From positions 806,001 through 870,000 of the forward strand of contig NZ_JACFTB010000001.1 of assembly GCF_014281965.1 (NCBI RefSeq): DNA of 64,000 nucleotides. The letters run 5' to 3'. Shown piece after piece: positions 54,376 to 64,000 of this stretch (position 1 is the first letter of the stretch; every line of letters starts with the position of its first letter). A model generated the notes under the pieces. It worked only from the letters and a program-made list of their open reading frames with translations. It was not told where the DNA came from and made no database searches. The stretch comes from Rhodococcus sp. BP22. GTDB lineage: Bacteria; Actinomycetota; Actinomycetes; Mycobacteriales; Mycobacteriaceae. Position numbers and translations under genes: made by a program.

Positions 54376-55023
54376 TCAATCGATACGTCGCTTATGCGCC
54401 CACCTGGTCAACGCGTTGCGATTGGACTGCTGCGTCTTGCGTAGCACGTTCGAGGCATGCGTCTCGACAGTCTTCACCGAGATGAACAGGTCCTCGGCGA
54501 TCTCTCGATAGGTATAGCCGCGCGCCAATAGGCGCAGAACTTCGAGCTCGCGAGGGGTGAGCGAATCGAGTTCCGGATCGAGTGGCGGTTCGGGGACATT
54601 CGACTTACCCGTGAACGAGTCGAGCACGAAACCCGCGAGACGCGGGGAGAACACGGCATCTCCACTGGCAACGCGTCGTACGCCATCGGCGAGTTCGGAC
54701 CCCGAGATCGTCTTCGTGACGTAACCACGCGCACCTGCACGGATGACAGCGATGACATCTTCGGCTGCGTCGGAGACCGACAACGCCAGACAGACGGGAC
54801 CAGCGGTGATGCGTCCGAGAACGGCGACGCCGCCGCCATCTGGCATGTGGACGTCGAGCAGCACGACATCGGGCTTCGTCGACTCGATGCCGGCGACCGC
54901 GTCGGCCACCCCGCCCGCTTCACCGACGACCTCGATGTCGCTTTCCCGACCCAGCTCGGTGCGGACCCCGGAACGAAACACTGCATGATCGTCGACGAGA
55001 AAGACACGAAAGGTGTCGGTCAC
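54376..55023 (-). CDS. NarL/LuxR-family response regulator of the PspC system
   Basis: A 215-residue regulator. The receiver has the acidic pair D11-D12, phospho-acceptor D57 (VVLLDVHMPDGG) and a K in GYVTKTISG. The LuxR-type HTH domain runs about 150-205, with LTPRELEVLRLLARGYTYREIA and SVKTVETHASNVLRK. Its GTG overlaps the kinase stop (GTGA). LuxR-type regulators bind short palindromes; the perfect palindrome ATCAGGG-N4-CCCTGAT in front of the kinase gene and the divergent pspC gene is the obvious target candidate. Confidence 0.93.
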   Translation of the reverse strand: MTDTFRVFLVDDHAVFRSGVRTELGRESDIEVVGEAGGVADAVAGIESTKPDVVLLDVHMPDGGGVAVLGRITAGPVCLALSVSDAAEDVIAVIRAGARGYVTKTISGSELADGVRRVASGDAVFSPRLAGFVLDSFTGKSNVPEPPLDPELDSLTPRELEVLRLLARGYTYREIAEDLFISVKTVETHASNVLRKTQQSNRNALTRWAHKRRID

Positions 55024-56318
55024 CTGGGCTGCTCCTGCGGTGTCGGTTGGCGTATCGGCTCGGTCCGGCCGTTCTTCGAAGAGGTTGTCGAGAGGTGCTC
55101 GCGGGGCATGAGAATGCGAACTTCGGTTCCCTTCCCCACGCTCGAGCGTATCGAGACTTCGCCGCCGCGTCGCTCGATTCTTCCCCGAATCGACTTGGCG
55201 AGTCCCTGACGATCCATCGTTACGAGGTTCTCGTCGAATCCGCTGCCGCGATCACGAACGAACACGGTTACCCGCTCGGGCTCGGTCTCGGCGAACAAGT
55301 CGATGTTGACTTCGCCCGAATGCTTCGCAGCATTGACCAGCGCCTCGCGAGTCGCGCCGAGCAGCGCGGTGAAATGCTCTCGGGGCAAGCCTGAATCGGA
55401 ATCTTCGAGCGCCAGCTGCACATCGCCGACCGTAATGGGACGCACCGTGACGCCGTACTGGTCCTCGACCTCACCCGAGATCGTCTTCAATGCATCGGCG
55501 AGGCTCGTGTGGTCGGCGTCGCGATCTTCGAACAACCACTTGCGCAGTTCGCGCTCCTGCCCGCGTGCCAATCGCATAACTTCCTGCGGATGATCCGACT
55601 GTTTCTGTATCAGCGCCAGTGTCTGCAACACCGAGTCGTGCAGGTGAGAGGCGATTTCTTCGCGTTCGTCGTTGCGGATGCGAGCAGACCTTTCGGCGTT
55701 CAGCGCCCGCCACATACGCAGCCAGACCGGAACTGTCAGCAAGGCGGCACCGACCAGAGTGACGATCACTGCCAGCAACGACGAACGCACCGAGGCCAGG
55801 TCGACGCGAGCCAACACGACTACACCGAGTCCGAGGACGATCAGCGTTGCACCGCCGACCACACGTGCCCAACTGAGTACCGTCGGCTTCTTCGGCATAC
55901 CGAGAATCGAACGCGGTCCCTCGGAATCGAATTCGCGCCAGACCAGCGCCGCGCCGACGACGACGACCACTATCGGGGCGAGGACCGCCGCAGCAGTTCC
56001 GTCGAGCAGCCACGCCAACCCGGCAGCCAACCCGAGCCCAATGGCGGCTAGTCCCAAAGCCCGCTGTCGTTCGTCGCTACTCGGACGATCCACGTCCGTT
56101 CCGACCGGGCTGAAAATCCACAGGAGGCCGTACGCGAGGATTCCCGCCCCCGCCATGATCGCCAGCAATGCAAATGCAACGCGGACTTTGAACACGTCCA
56201 CCCCGAGATGGTCTGCAACTCCGCCTGCGACTCCGCCCACTATGCGTCCACCGCCACGCCGATGGAACTTGGCGGGTTCGTAGCTTCCGGTGGAAGCGGG
56301 CGGGTCGACAGGGTGCAC
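55020..56318 (-). CDS. PspC-domain sensor histidine kinase
   Basis: The protein has an N-terminal PspC domain (RIVGGVAGGVADHLGVDVFKVRVAF) with its membrane helices. Further membrane helices follow to about residue 200. The kinase part is of the HisKA_3/DesK type with H in ASHLHDSVLQTLALI, and the ATPase domain has EALVNAAKHSG, RDRGSGFD and GKGTEVRILMP. The role is likely envelope stress sensing. I place the start at GTG 56318, which makes a 432-residue protein. AGGA lies seven bases before it, and the shared palindrome is then 43.5 bases upstream, exactly as in the divergent pspC gene. An ATG at 56354 would overlap the palindrome and adds 12 residues. Confidence 0.9.
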   Translation of the reverse strand: MHPVDPPASTGSYEPAKFHRRGGGRIVGGVAGGVADHLGVDVFKVRVAFALLAIMAGAGILAYGLLWIFSPVGTDVDRPSSDERQRALGLAAIGLGLAAGLAWLLDGTAAAVLAPIVVVVVGAALVWREFDSEGPRSILGMPKKPTVLSWARVVGGATLIVLGLGVVVLARVDLASVRSSLLAVIVTLVGAALLTVPVWLRMWRALNAERSARIRNDEREEIASHLHDSVLQTLALIQKQSDHPQEVMRLARGQERELRKWLFEDRDADHTSLADALKTISGEVEDQYGVTVRPITVGDVQLALEDSDSGLPREHFTALLGATREALVNAAKHSGEVNIDLFAETEPERVTVFVRDRGSGFDENLVTMDRQGLAKSIRGRIERRGGEVSIRSSVGKGTEVRILMPREHLSTTSSKNGRTEPIRQPTPQEQPR

Positions 56319-56352
56319 GATTCGATCCTGGCACGAATCGACCATCCCGCGC

Positions 56353-56370
56353 ATCAGGGTCTCCCCTGAT
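56353..56370 (-). promoter_or_regulatory. PspC-system operator, copy A (kinase gene)
   Basis: ATCAGGG-TCTC-CCCTGAT (plus strand) is a perfect palindrome with 7-base arms, centred 43.5 bases upstream of GTG 56318. A CAGGAT hexamer lies at -12 to -7 relative to that GTG and would serve as a -10 box of a leaderless transcript. The same layout recurs at copy B. Confidence 0.7.
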
Positions 56371-56372
56371 CT

Positions 56373-57050
56373 CTAGGCAGTAGCGGCGCTCCATTCCGGT
56401 GCCCGCTCGGTCGTTGCCTCCGCCAGCGCTGCCTTCACGCCGTCTGCATCGAAGTCCTTTCCATACACGGGTGTACCTGGATGCTGACGCCACGAATCCG
56501 CTAGCGCGCCGCCGTCGACGGGTTCGAAGCCCAACTGCTCGACGACGTCGAACACCAAATCCTTGCCGGGTCCGTCTGCACCGGCGATGGGGAGCGCGAT
56601 CCGACCTGCTGCACTCTTCGGCTGCCCCTTCTCCAGGAGGTGCTTCCAGTAGATTCCGTTGAACACCTTGATGACATCGGCACCGCGCGAGCCGAGATGC
56701 TCTGCTACCCAGACGCTTTCCGGCTTGCCGTTCTCGATGTCGGCGATAAGGCCGTCACGTTGCTGAGGGTAGTAGTTGTTGGTCTCGATGATCGGGGCAC
56801 CGTCTTTGGCGGTGTCGACGATGCCTGCGGCCAGGTCGGGAACGTTTTTCTGCGGGATGCTCACGATCACCAGATCGGCATCGAGAGCCGCTTCGGAACT
56901 CCACACTGCTTGTGCGCCGGTCTCGGCTGCCAGCTCGGACAAAGTCTCAGGAGATCTCGAGTTCGATACCCGAACCTCGTGCCCGAGCGCGCTGAGCCGC
57001 CGAGTCAATGTGCCACCGATGAATCCTGCACCGATAATTCCGATCTTCAC
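56373..57050 (-). CDS. NAD(P)-binding oxidoreductase, F420-reductase-like
   Basis: A 225-residue protein with an N-terminal Rossmann motif GIIGAGFIGG and the dinucleotide-binding SNSRSPETL loop. This places it in the NADPH-dependent F420 reductase-like group of short proteins without a large C-terminal domain. The segments VSIPQKNVPDLA and KVFNGIYWKHLLEKGQPKS are typical of that group. The substrate is unknown. I use GTG 57050, which follows AAGGAG; the frame upstream (MCLTESHSH) is not family-like. It lies between the two copies of the PspC palindrome, transcribed toward the kinase gene, and may be read into it. Confidence 0.8.
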   Translation of the reverse strand: MKIGIIGAGFIGGTLTRRLSALGHEVRVSNSRSPETLSELAAETGAQAVWSSEAALDADLVIVSIPQKNVPDLAAGIVDTAKDGAPIIETNNYYPQQRDGLIADIENGKPESVWVAEHLGSRGADVIKVFNGIYWKHLLEKGQPKSAAGRIALPIAGADGPGKDLVFDVVEQLGFEPVDGGALADSWRQHPGTPVYGKDFDADGVKAALAEATTERAPEWSAATA

Positions 57051-57135
57051 TTCGAGAACTCCTTCGTTATGCGAATGACTTTCTGTCAAGCACAACCCCC
57101 ATCGAAGGCCAATTCATTCCTACCCCGGCGTGAAT

Positions 57136-57153
57136 ATCAGGGCTATCCCTGAT
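57136..57153 (+). promoter_or_regulatory. PspC-system operator, copy B (pspC gene)
   Basis: ATCAGGG-CTAT-CCCTGAT repeats the 7-base arms of copy A exactly, with a different spacer. Its centre is 43.5 bases upstream of ATG 57188, and CACGAT lies at -13 to -8. The identical arms and geometry argue for one activator acting on both genes. Confidence 0.7.
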
Positions 57154-57187
57154 GTGCTCGACACAGCAACCCGCCACGATGGTCTAC

Positions 57188-58600
57188 ATGAGCAACGCAA
57201 CCGTCTCCGAGCAGCTCCAACAGATGTGGCGCACCCGCCCTTACCGGTTGCCGCAGCGAGGCCATATCGCGGGTGTCGCGGCCGGCATCGGATACCGCTA
57301 CGGCGTCGACCCTGTTCTCGTTCGCGTCGCGTTCGTCGTCGGGACGATCTTCGGCGGCGCCGGAATCGTTCTGTACCTCGCCGCCTGGTTGCTGTTGAGC
57401 AAAGCGGGTGATTCCGCCTCTGCGGCACAATCACTGGTCGGCAAGGGCACCAGCACGAAGACGATCGTTCTGGTAGTTGCGCTGATCATCGCCGTCACGA
57501 CGATCGGTCCCGCCGGATTCGGTCTCGACGGTTCAGGTCTGGTCAGTACGCTCGCTCTCCTCGGCGGCCTGTGGCTTCTGCATCAGCGTCGTCCGGAGCC
57601 GCCGGAGTTCCTCCCGGACGGATCAACCGCATATCCCCCAGGCGGAGCCTCTGCCTATCCACAGTCGAGTTTTCCGATCTCGTTCACTACGCCGTACAAC
57701 TCCCCGCCGTACAACTCCCCGCCGTACAACTCCCCGCCGTACAGCTCCTCCGCCCAGCAGAACTCCTGGGGAGCAGTGCAGCATCGCCCTGGGCAGTACG
57801 ACGCCGGTCGAGGCGGGTACACCCCGTACACGACGCTCCCCAAGAGCTATCTCCCCACTCCACCGCCGGCGACGGGGGTCGATCTCACCAAATCCGCTCC
57901 CCTGCAGGATCTTTCCGAGCCACCGATACCTCCCTCGTGGGATCCACTCGGAGTCGCTCCGTTCGCCTGGGACCTACCCGAACCCGCAGCAGCAACTGCG
58001 CCCGAGATGATCGAGAAGAAGAAGCATTCACGGTGGACATCGAGCTTCATCGGACTCGCCTTGCTTGCTGCGGCTCTTACCGGAGCCATTGCCGCAAGCA
58101 GCGAATCGATGTGGCTCACCCCGGCGCGGATCGCCGCAGTCGCCCTCGCGGTGGTCGCGACCGGCTTGATTCTCGGCGCGTTCCTTCGAAAGGGTTACGG
58201 ACTCCTGGTCGTGACCGGCCCGTTGGTGGCATTCGTGGTGTTCGCGTCGATAATCGGACCCATCTCCTTCGACAGCCAGTACGCGGGCCAACAGCAGTAT
58301 CGACCGACGACGATGGCAGATCTGCAATCCGAATACACCGTGCAGGGTGGCGATCTCCAACTCGACCTGCGAGGTCTGGACCTCACCGAGGACCGAACGA
58401 TCTCTGTCGACGTCACGGCAGGAAACGCCACGATTTCCGTCCCCGATGGAATGAACATCCGAACCGACTGCACGTCCGTTGCGGCCAGCACTAAGTGCGG
58501 GCCCACTGGTGTGCAGCAAGGCAATTCGCCCGACAACACGTCGATCCTGACCATAGAAGGATCAGCACGGGCCGGCAATCTGGAGGTACTCCGTGGCTGA
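57188..58600 (+). CDS. PspC-domain membrane protein
   Basis: A 470-residue protein. A PspC domain at about 15-70 (HIAGVAAGIGYRYGVDPVLVRVAFVVGTIFGG) is followed by two more helices, a Pro/Tyr/Ser-rich cytoplasmic region of about 150 residues with YNSPP repeats, and further membrane helices. The C-terminal part (DLRGLDLTEDRTISVDVTAGNATISVP) resembles the DUF2154/LiaF-like adhesin fold. PspC proteins respond to membrane stress. The start at 57188 keeps the operator outside the gene; ATG 57152 and 57179 are upstream alternatives. It overlaps the next gene by eight bases. With the kinase and regulator it makes one envelope-stress system. Confidence 0.85.
   Translation: MSNATVSEQLQQMWRTRPYRLPQRGHIAGVAAGIGYRYGVDPVLVRVAFVVGTIFGGAGIVLYLAAWLLLSKAGDSASAAQSLVGKGTSTKTIVLVVALIIAVTTIGPAGFGLDGSGLVSTLALLGGLWLLHQRRPEPPEFLPDGSTAYPPGGASAYPQSSFPISFTTPYNSPPYNSPPYNSPPYSSSAQQNSWGAVQHRPGQYDAGRGGYTPYTTLPKSYLPTPPPATGVDLTKSAPLQDLSEPPIPPSWDPLGVAPFAWDLPEPAAATAPEMIEKKKHSRWTSSFIGLALLAAALTGAIAASSESMWLTPARIAAVALAVVATGLILGAFLRKGYGLLVVTGPLVAFVVFASIIGPISFDSQYAGQQQYRPTTMADLQSEYTVQGGDLQLDLRGLDLTEDRTISVDVTAGNATISVPDGMNIRTDCTSVAASTKCGPTGVQQGNSPDNTSILTIEGSARAGNLEVLRG
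57691..57750 (+). repeat. Four 15-bp repeats in the pspC gene
   Basis: Units GCCGTACAACTCCCC at 57691, 57706 and 57721 are identical; the fourth (57736) differs at three positions. They encode the YNSPP repeats of the PspC-domain protein. Being multiples of 3, copy changes keep the frame. Confidence 0.9.
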
Positions 58601-58841
58601 ATCCTGGCAGTACGGCGACAGCGACGACGACACCACTCTGGAGAATCGCGCTCGAACACGGCCGTCCGCTCTGCTTTTCCTCGTCGGACTTGCCGCAGCG
58701 ATGGTCAGCGTCTGCGCATTGATCGGCCCGAGCGCGCTCGTCACGCTCGGCACCGTGCAGTTCCGCTGGGTATTCGTGGTGGCGGCGATCGTGGTGGGGA
58801 CGGTGCTACTACTTGCCCCTGGACGAAAAGGTAAGCAGTAG
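58593..58841 (+). CDS. Small membrane protein downstream of pspC
   Basis: An 82-residue protein with a charged N-terminus (ESWQYGDSDDDTTLENRARTR) and two membrane segments (ALLFLVGLAAAMVSVCALIG and VFVVAAIVVGTVLLLAPG). No family is recognised, but similar small proteins follow pspC in related genomes. The GTG start overlaps the pspC stop by eight bases and has GGAGGT upstream, showing coupling. It probably acts with the PspC protein in the membrane. It converges on guaA, eight bases apart. Confidence 0.75.
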   Translation: MAESWQYGDSDDDTTLENRARTRPSALLFLVGLAAAMVSVCALIGPSALVTLGTVQFRWVFVVAAIVVGTVLLLAPGRKGKQ

Positions 58842-58848
58842 CACCATT

Positions 58849-60439
<1,591 letters not shown>

Positions 60440-60506
60440 CCGATCAGCTTAGTGGGCAGGCTCGGGAGAGCGACGCAGCACTCGACCGGGACGACCCGGC
60501 GAAGGA

Positions 60507-62237
60507 TCACGCACCTTCCGACATGGCAGTCTTCGATGATCGAATCTCCACGATCGGCAGACGCAAAGCCGCAGGCGCCGATACGGGGACAACCGGGCTG
60601 ACAGGCGCGATGGGATCGAGCCGTCGGTACGGCTCACCCTGACGTGGACGGAGATCCTGCTCGCCCTTGTTCGGCCACAACGCGGCAGACCGCTCCGCTT
60701 GCGCGGTGATGGTGAGTGACGGGTTGACTCCGAGGTTGGCCGAGACGGCCGAGCCGTCGACGACGCTCATCGTCGGGTAGCCGTACACGCGCTGGTACGG
60801 GTCGATGACTCCGTGCTCGGTATCCGAGGCGATCGCGCAGCCGCCGAGGAAGTGGGCGGTGAGTGGGATGTTGAACAACTCGCCCCACGTTCCGCCTGCA
60901 ACGCCGCCGATCTTCTTCGCTACCCGACGCGTCGCATCGTTGCCCTCGGGGATCCACGTCGGATTCGGCTCGCCGTGGCCTTGTCTGCTCGAGACCTTGC
61001 GTCCGAACAGACCGCGCTTGGTGAACGTGGTGATCGAGTTGTCGAGGTTCTGCATCACCAACGCGATGATGGTGCGCTCGCTCCAGTTCTTGACGCTGAC
61101 GATTCGCACGAAGTCGAGGGGATGTGCGATCGCGGTGACGAGGAATTTCAGCCACCGCGGGATACGTCCTCCCCCGTCGGTCATCAGGGTCTGCAGCAAT
61201 CCCATCGCGTTGGAACCCTTGCCGTAACGCACGGGCTCGATGTGCGTGTTCGGCGACGGGTGGAACGACGACGTGATGGCCACGCCGCGCGTCAGATCCA
61301 TTGCCGGATCGACCTTCAACTTGGCTGCGCCGACGATGGATTCGGAGTTGGTACGTGTCAACTCACCGAGCGTGCTCGACAGCAACGGCAAAGCGCCGTC
61401 GTCCTTCATTCGATGCAGCAGATTCTGTGTACCCCAGGTCCCGGCGGCCATTACGACGTGGGCGGCGGTGTACGTCTTGGCATCCTTGCGTACCCACGCT
61501 CCGGTCCGCTCGGTGGCGACGTCCCATGTGCCGTCCGGAAGCGACCGAAGACCGCTCACGGTTGTCATGGGGATGATGTCGACTCCGGCGCGCTCCGCGA
61601 GCGCGAGGTAGTTCTTCAGAAGTGTGTTCTTTGCCCCGTGCCTGCACCCGGTCATGCACTCGCCGCACTCGATGCAGCCGGTGCGCTCGGGCCCCACACC
61701 GCCGAAGTAGGGATCGGCGACCTTCTTGCCCGCCTCGTCTCCGAAGAACACACCGACCGGAGTCTGAATGAAGGTCTCGCCTACGCCCATGTCCTCGGCG
61801 ACGGACTTCATGACCTCGTCCGCAGGAGTCATGTGGGGGTTGCGGACGACCCCGAGCATGCGAGTGGCCTGGTCGTAGAACGGGGTGAGCTCACTGTTCC
61901 AGTCGGTGATGTGGGCCCACTGCTTGTCTTTGAAGAACGACTCCGGCGGCTGGTAGAGCGTGTTGGCGTAGTTGAGTGAACCGCCCCCGACACCCGCGCC
62001 CGCGAGGATCAGGCAGTCACGCAGCAAGTGCACACGCTGAATGCCGTAGCACCCGAGCTTGGGCGCCCACAGAAAACGCTTGAGGTCCCAGCTGGTCTTC
62101 GCGAAATCCTTGTCCTCGTACCGGCGACCGGCTTCGAGAATGCCTACGCTGTAGCCCTTCTCCACGAGCCGCAACGCGGTGACGCTGCCACCGAAACCGG
62201 ATCCAACGATCACAACGTCGTAATCGGTCTTTCGCAT
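60507..62237 (-). CDS. choD: Cholesterol oxidase, GMC family
   Basis: FAD enzyme of the ChoD type that oxidises sterols, or a related substrate, at C3. The 576-residue protein has the N-terminal FAD motif VIVGSGFGGSVTALRL (Rossmann), AGAGVGGGSLNYAN and CIECGECMTGCRHGAKNTL, a Cys cluster seen in this subgroup. The C-terminal region HFLGGCAIASDTEHGVIDP...VVDGSAVSANLGVNPSLTITA carries the catalytic residues. The start at 62237 has GGAGG seven bases upstream. A Pro-rich tail ends the protein. Whether ChoD really uses cholesterol has been disputed for mycobacteria. It lies between guaA and guaB3, as in M. tuberculosis. Confidence 0.93.
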   Translation of the reverse strand: MRKTDYDVVIVGSGFGGSVTALRLVEKGYSVGILEAGRRYEDKDFAKTSWDLKRFLWAPKLGCYGIQRVHLLRDCLILAGAGVGGGSLNYANTLYQPPESFFKDKQWAHITDWNSELTPFYDQATRMLGVVRNPHMTPADEVMKSVAEDMGVGETFIQTPVGVFFGDEAGKKVADPYFGGVGPERTGCIECGECMTGCRHGAKNTLLKNYLALAERAGVDIIPMTTVSGLRSLPDGTWDVATERTGAWVRKDAKTYTAAHVVMAAGTWGTQNLLHRMKDDGALPLLSSTLGELTRTNSESIVGAAKLKVDPAMDLTRGVAITSSFHPSPNTHIEPVRYGKGSNAMGLLQTLMTDGGGRIPRWLKFLVTAIAHPLDFVRIVSVKNWSERTIIALVMQNLDNSITTFTKRGLFGRKVSSRQGHGEPNPTWIPEGNDATRRVAKKIGGVAGGTWGELFNIPLTAHFLGGCAIASDTEHGVIDPYQRVYGYPTMSVVDGSAVSANLGVNPSLTITAQAERSAALWPNKGEQDLRPRQGEPYRRLDPIAPVSPVVPVSAPAALRLPIVEIRSSKTAMSEGA

Positions 62238-62291
62238 CTTTCGACCTCCACCTCGTACGTACCGCAACCAGCCTCGTTTGCCGACCCGCCA

Positions 62292-62394
62292 CACCTACCA
62301 GGTGATCGAAACCACATGGTAGGTGACAGAAAGCGCGAACTGACCACATGGCTGTGACAGTTGACACTCGCCACCTTAGCTGTAACTACAGTTA
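62292..62394 (-). promoter_or_regulatory. Repeat-rich control region upstream of choD
   Basis: Three kinds of repeat lie here. CACCTACCA (62292-62300) and TGGTAGGTG (62317-62325) form a perfect inverted repeat. ACCACATGG-N2/3-GTGACAG occurs twice (62311-62329 and 62343-62360), 32 bases apart, i.e. three helical turns. TAACT-AC-AGTTA (62383-62394) is a perfect palindrome of TetR-operator type. None matches the KstR consensus that I recall. Confidence 0.5.
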
Positions 62395-62428
62395 GCACCA
62401 TCTTCGGGGCCGACCCGAGAATGCACAA

Positions 62429-62463
62429 AAGGCGCGCACCCCAACAATCGGGGTGCGCGCCTT
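62429..62463 (-). terminator. Terminator of guaB3
   Basis: A perfect 14-base-pair stem (AAGGCGCGCACCCC with its complement) around a 7-base loop, followed on the minus strand by TTTTG. It lies 16 bases after the guaB3 stop and insulates choD from the guaB operon. Confidence 0.9.
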
Positions 62464-62479
62464 CCGCAAGAGACGAAGC

Positions 62480-63619
62480 TCAGCCTCTGACGTTCAGGCC
62501 CACCTTCTGAAACTCCTTCAAATCGGAATAGCCCGACTTTGCCATCGAACGACGCAGTCCACCAACAAGATTGATCGAACCGTACGGCTCACTCGAGGGC
62601 CCGTGAAGCACCTGATCGAGGCTCGGCCGCTCCCCTGCCGCAACCGGCAACAATGCACCGCGAGGCATGGACGGATGCGCAGCCGCCGACGGCCAGTACC
62701 AACCCCTACCGGGAGCCTCCGCTGCGGCAGCGAGTGGAGCCCCGAGCACCGCGGCATCCGCTCCACACGCGATGGCCTTCGCCAACCCACCCGAAGTGGT
62801 GATGCCACCGTCGGCGATCACGTGGACATAGCGTCCGCCGGTTTCGTCGAGATAATCCCGCCGAGCAGCAGCGGCGTCTGCGATCGCAGTCGCCATCGGC
62901 ACTCCGATGCCCAGGACCTCACCGGTCGTCGTGCCACCCTCCACAGAGCCGTACCCGACGATCACGCCCGCCGCACCGGTCCGCATCAGATGCAGCGCAG
63001 TGCGATGGTCGCTGACGCCACCTGCGATCACGGGAACGTCGAGATCTGCGATGAACGTCTTGAGGTTCAATGGTTCGTCGTCACTGTGCGCAACATGCTC
63101 GGCCGAAATGATCGTGCCCTGAATCACCAGAAGATCGATGCCGGCCGCAATCAGAGCAGGAGTCAAGCTTCTCGCGCGCTGGGGACTCACCCGAACTGCC
63201 ACCGTCACCCCCGAGGCACGAACCTGCGCGATGGCGGCTGCGAGTAGTTCCGGCTGCAGTGGAGCCGCATGCAGCTTCTGCAGAAACGCTACCGGCGCAT
63301 CGGCGTCGAAATCGCTTCCAGCGATAGCAACCAACTCGTCGATCTTCGCTTGGACGTCGGAATGCCGCGCCCACAAACCTTCGCCGTTGATGACACCGAG
63401 CCCACCCTGTTTACCGAGTTCGATAGCGAATTCGGGTGACACCAAAGCGTCGGTGGGGTGAGCCAACACCGGAATGTCGAAGCGGTATGCGTCGAGCTGC
63501 CAGGCCGTCGAGACCTCCTTCGACGACCGTGTGCGCCGGGACGGCACGATGTCGACGTCCTCGAGCTGGTAGGTGCGCCGGGCTTCTCTGCCCATGCCGA
63601 TTTCAACGAGGTCGCGCAC
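62480..63619 (-). CDS. guaB3: IMP dehydrogenase-family protein GuaB3
   Basis: The 379-residue TIM barrel is a GuaB paralog without CBS domains. It starts MRDLVEIGMGREARRTYQLEDVDIVPSRRTRS, typical of GuaB3. The loop that in true IMPDH has the catalytic Cys reads GYGSVEGGTTTGEVLGIG here, so no Cys is present. The actinobacterial GuaB3 has no proven IMPDH activity; related cyanobacterial proteins have been reported as GMP reductase, so a purine-salvage role is possible. It follows guaB2 with a 63-base gap. The start is a GTG at 63619. Confidence 0.94.
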   Translation of the reverse strand: MRDLVEIGMGREARRTYQLEDVDIVPSRRTRSSKEVSTAWQLDAYRFDIPVLAHPTDALVSPEFAIELGKQGGLGVINGEGLWARHSDVQAKIDELVAIAGSDFDADAPVAFLQKLHAAPLQPELLAAAIAQVRASGVTVAVRVSPQRARSLTPALIAAGIDLLVIQGTIISAEHVAHSDDEPLNLKTFIADLDVPVIAGGVSDHRTALHLMRTGAAGVIVGYGSVEGGTTTGEVLGIGVPMATAIADAAAARRDYLDETGGRYVHVIADGGITTSGGLAKAIACGADAAVLGAPLAAAAEAPGRGWYWPSAAAHPSMPRGALLPVAAGERPSLDQVLHGPSSEPYGSINLVGGLRRSMAKSGYSDLKEFQKVGLNVRG

Positions 63620-63682
63620 GGGTGCGCCCCTTTCTCGTGAGTTACAGGTGAATGCTTCAGCACGCCGGATCGGCGCAGCGCA

Positions 63683-64000
<318 letters not shown>

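Noticed and set aside
61180..61200. Another ATCAGGG half site inside choD
   Set aside because: Only one half is present, inside a coding region, without the second arm, so it is not a third PspC operator.

Overview
The window is a continuous chromosomal segment of a high-GC actinobacterium of the order Mycobacteriales, most likely a Rhodococcus-type Nocardiaceae. I base this on the codon usage, the protein families and above all the gene order. From left to right the backbone (pmmB, upp, a Rv3311-like gene, add-deoA-cdd, sdhCDAB, dacB, YihY, trpS, icd, metY-metX, DUF3017-folD, mfpA, trmL, dnaE2, a fatty-acyl-CoA-reductase-like fusion, imuB-imuA', guaA, choD, guaB3, guaB2) follows the order I recall for Mycobacterium tuberculosis Rv3308 to Rv3411. 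It carries insertions and losses. No tRNA, rRNA, CRISPR array, prophage or insertion sequence was found.

Layout. 0-8.2 kb: nucleotide salvage (pmmB end, upp, add, deoA, cdd) surrounding a tightly coupled four-gene type VII secretion-like cassette (EspC-like protein, NlpC/P60 hydrolase, unknown, YbaB). 8.5-11.9 kb: succinate dehydrogenase sdhCDAB, closed by a 20-bp-stem terminator. 12.0-17.9 kb: myo-inositol catabolism operon iolG-E-C-B-D. 18-22.7 kb: dacB, YihY/BrkB protein, trpS, xthA, DUF2200. 22.7-28.6 kb: a minus-strand run of two-component system, DUF4173-like membrane protein, small membrane protein and ABC transporter. 28.7-34.5 kb: MFS exporter, icd, then a layered control region (promoter palindrome, SAM-IV-type riboswitch, MCC leader peptide) in front of metY-metX. 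34.5-38 kb: DUF3017, folD, mfpA, trmL, a decayed DUF4349 gene and a secreted protein. 38-41.5 kb: ctaD, a histidine-kinase-like protein that has lost its phospho-histidine and ATPase domain, and a phosphodiesterase.

41.5-53 kb: the SOS mutasome in two pieces, dnaE2 and imuA'-imuB, each behind its own LexA box and separated by an MMPL transporter, a reductase fusion, a membrane protein and an alpha/beta hydrolase. 53-58.8 kb: a tail-anchored Ser/Thr kinase and a PspC-type envelope-stress two-component system. Two copies of one perfect palindrome stand at exactly the same distance from the proposed starts of the kinase and of a divergent PspC gene. 58.8-64 kb: guanine nucleotide synthesis (guaA, guaB3, guaB2) interrupted by cholesterol oxidase choD.

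Most genes are ordinary housekeeping genes. The best candidates for new biology are the matched PspC operators, the cysteine-codon leader peptide below the SAM riboswitch, the degenerate kinase with its 21-bp repeats, and the orphan type VII-like cassette. All family and synteny statements come from memory of the families; no database search was run.
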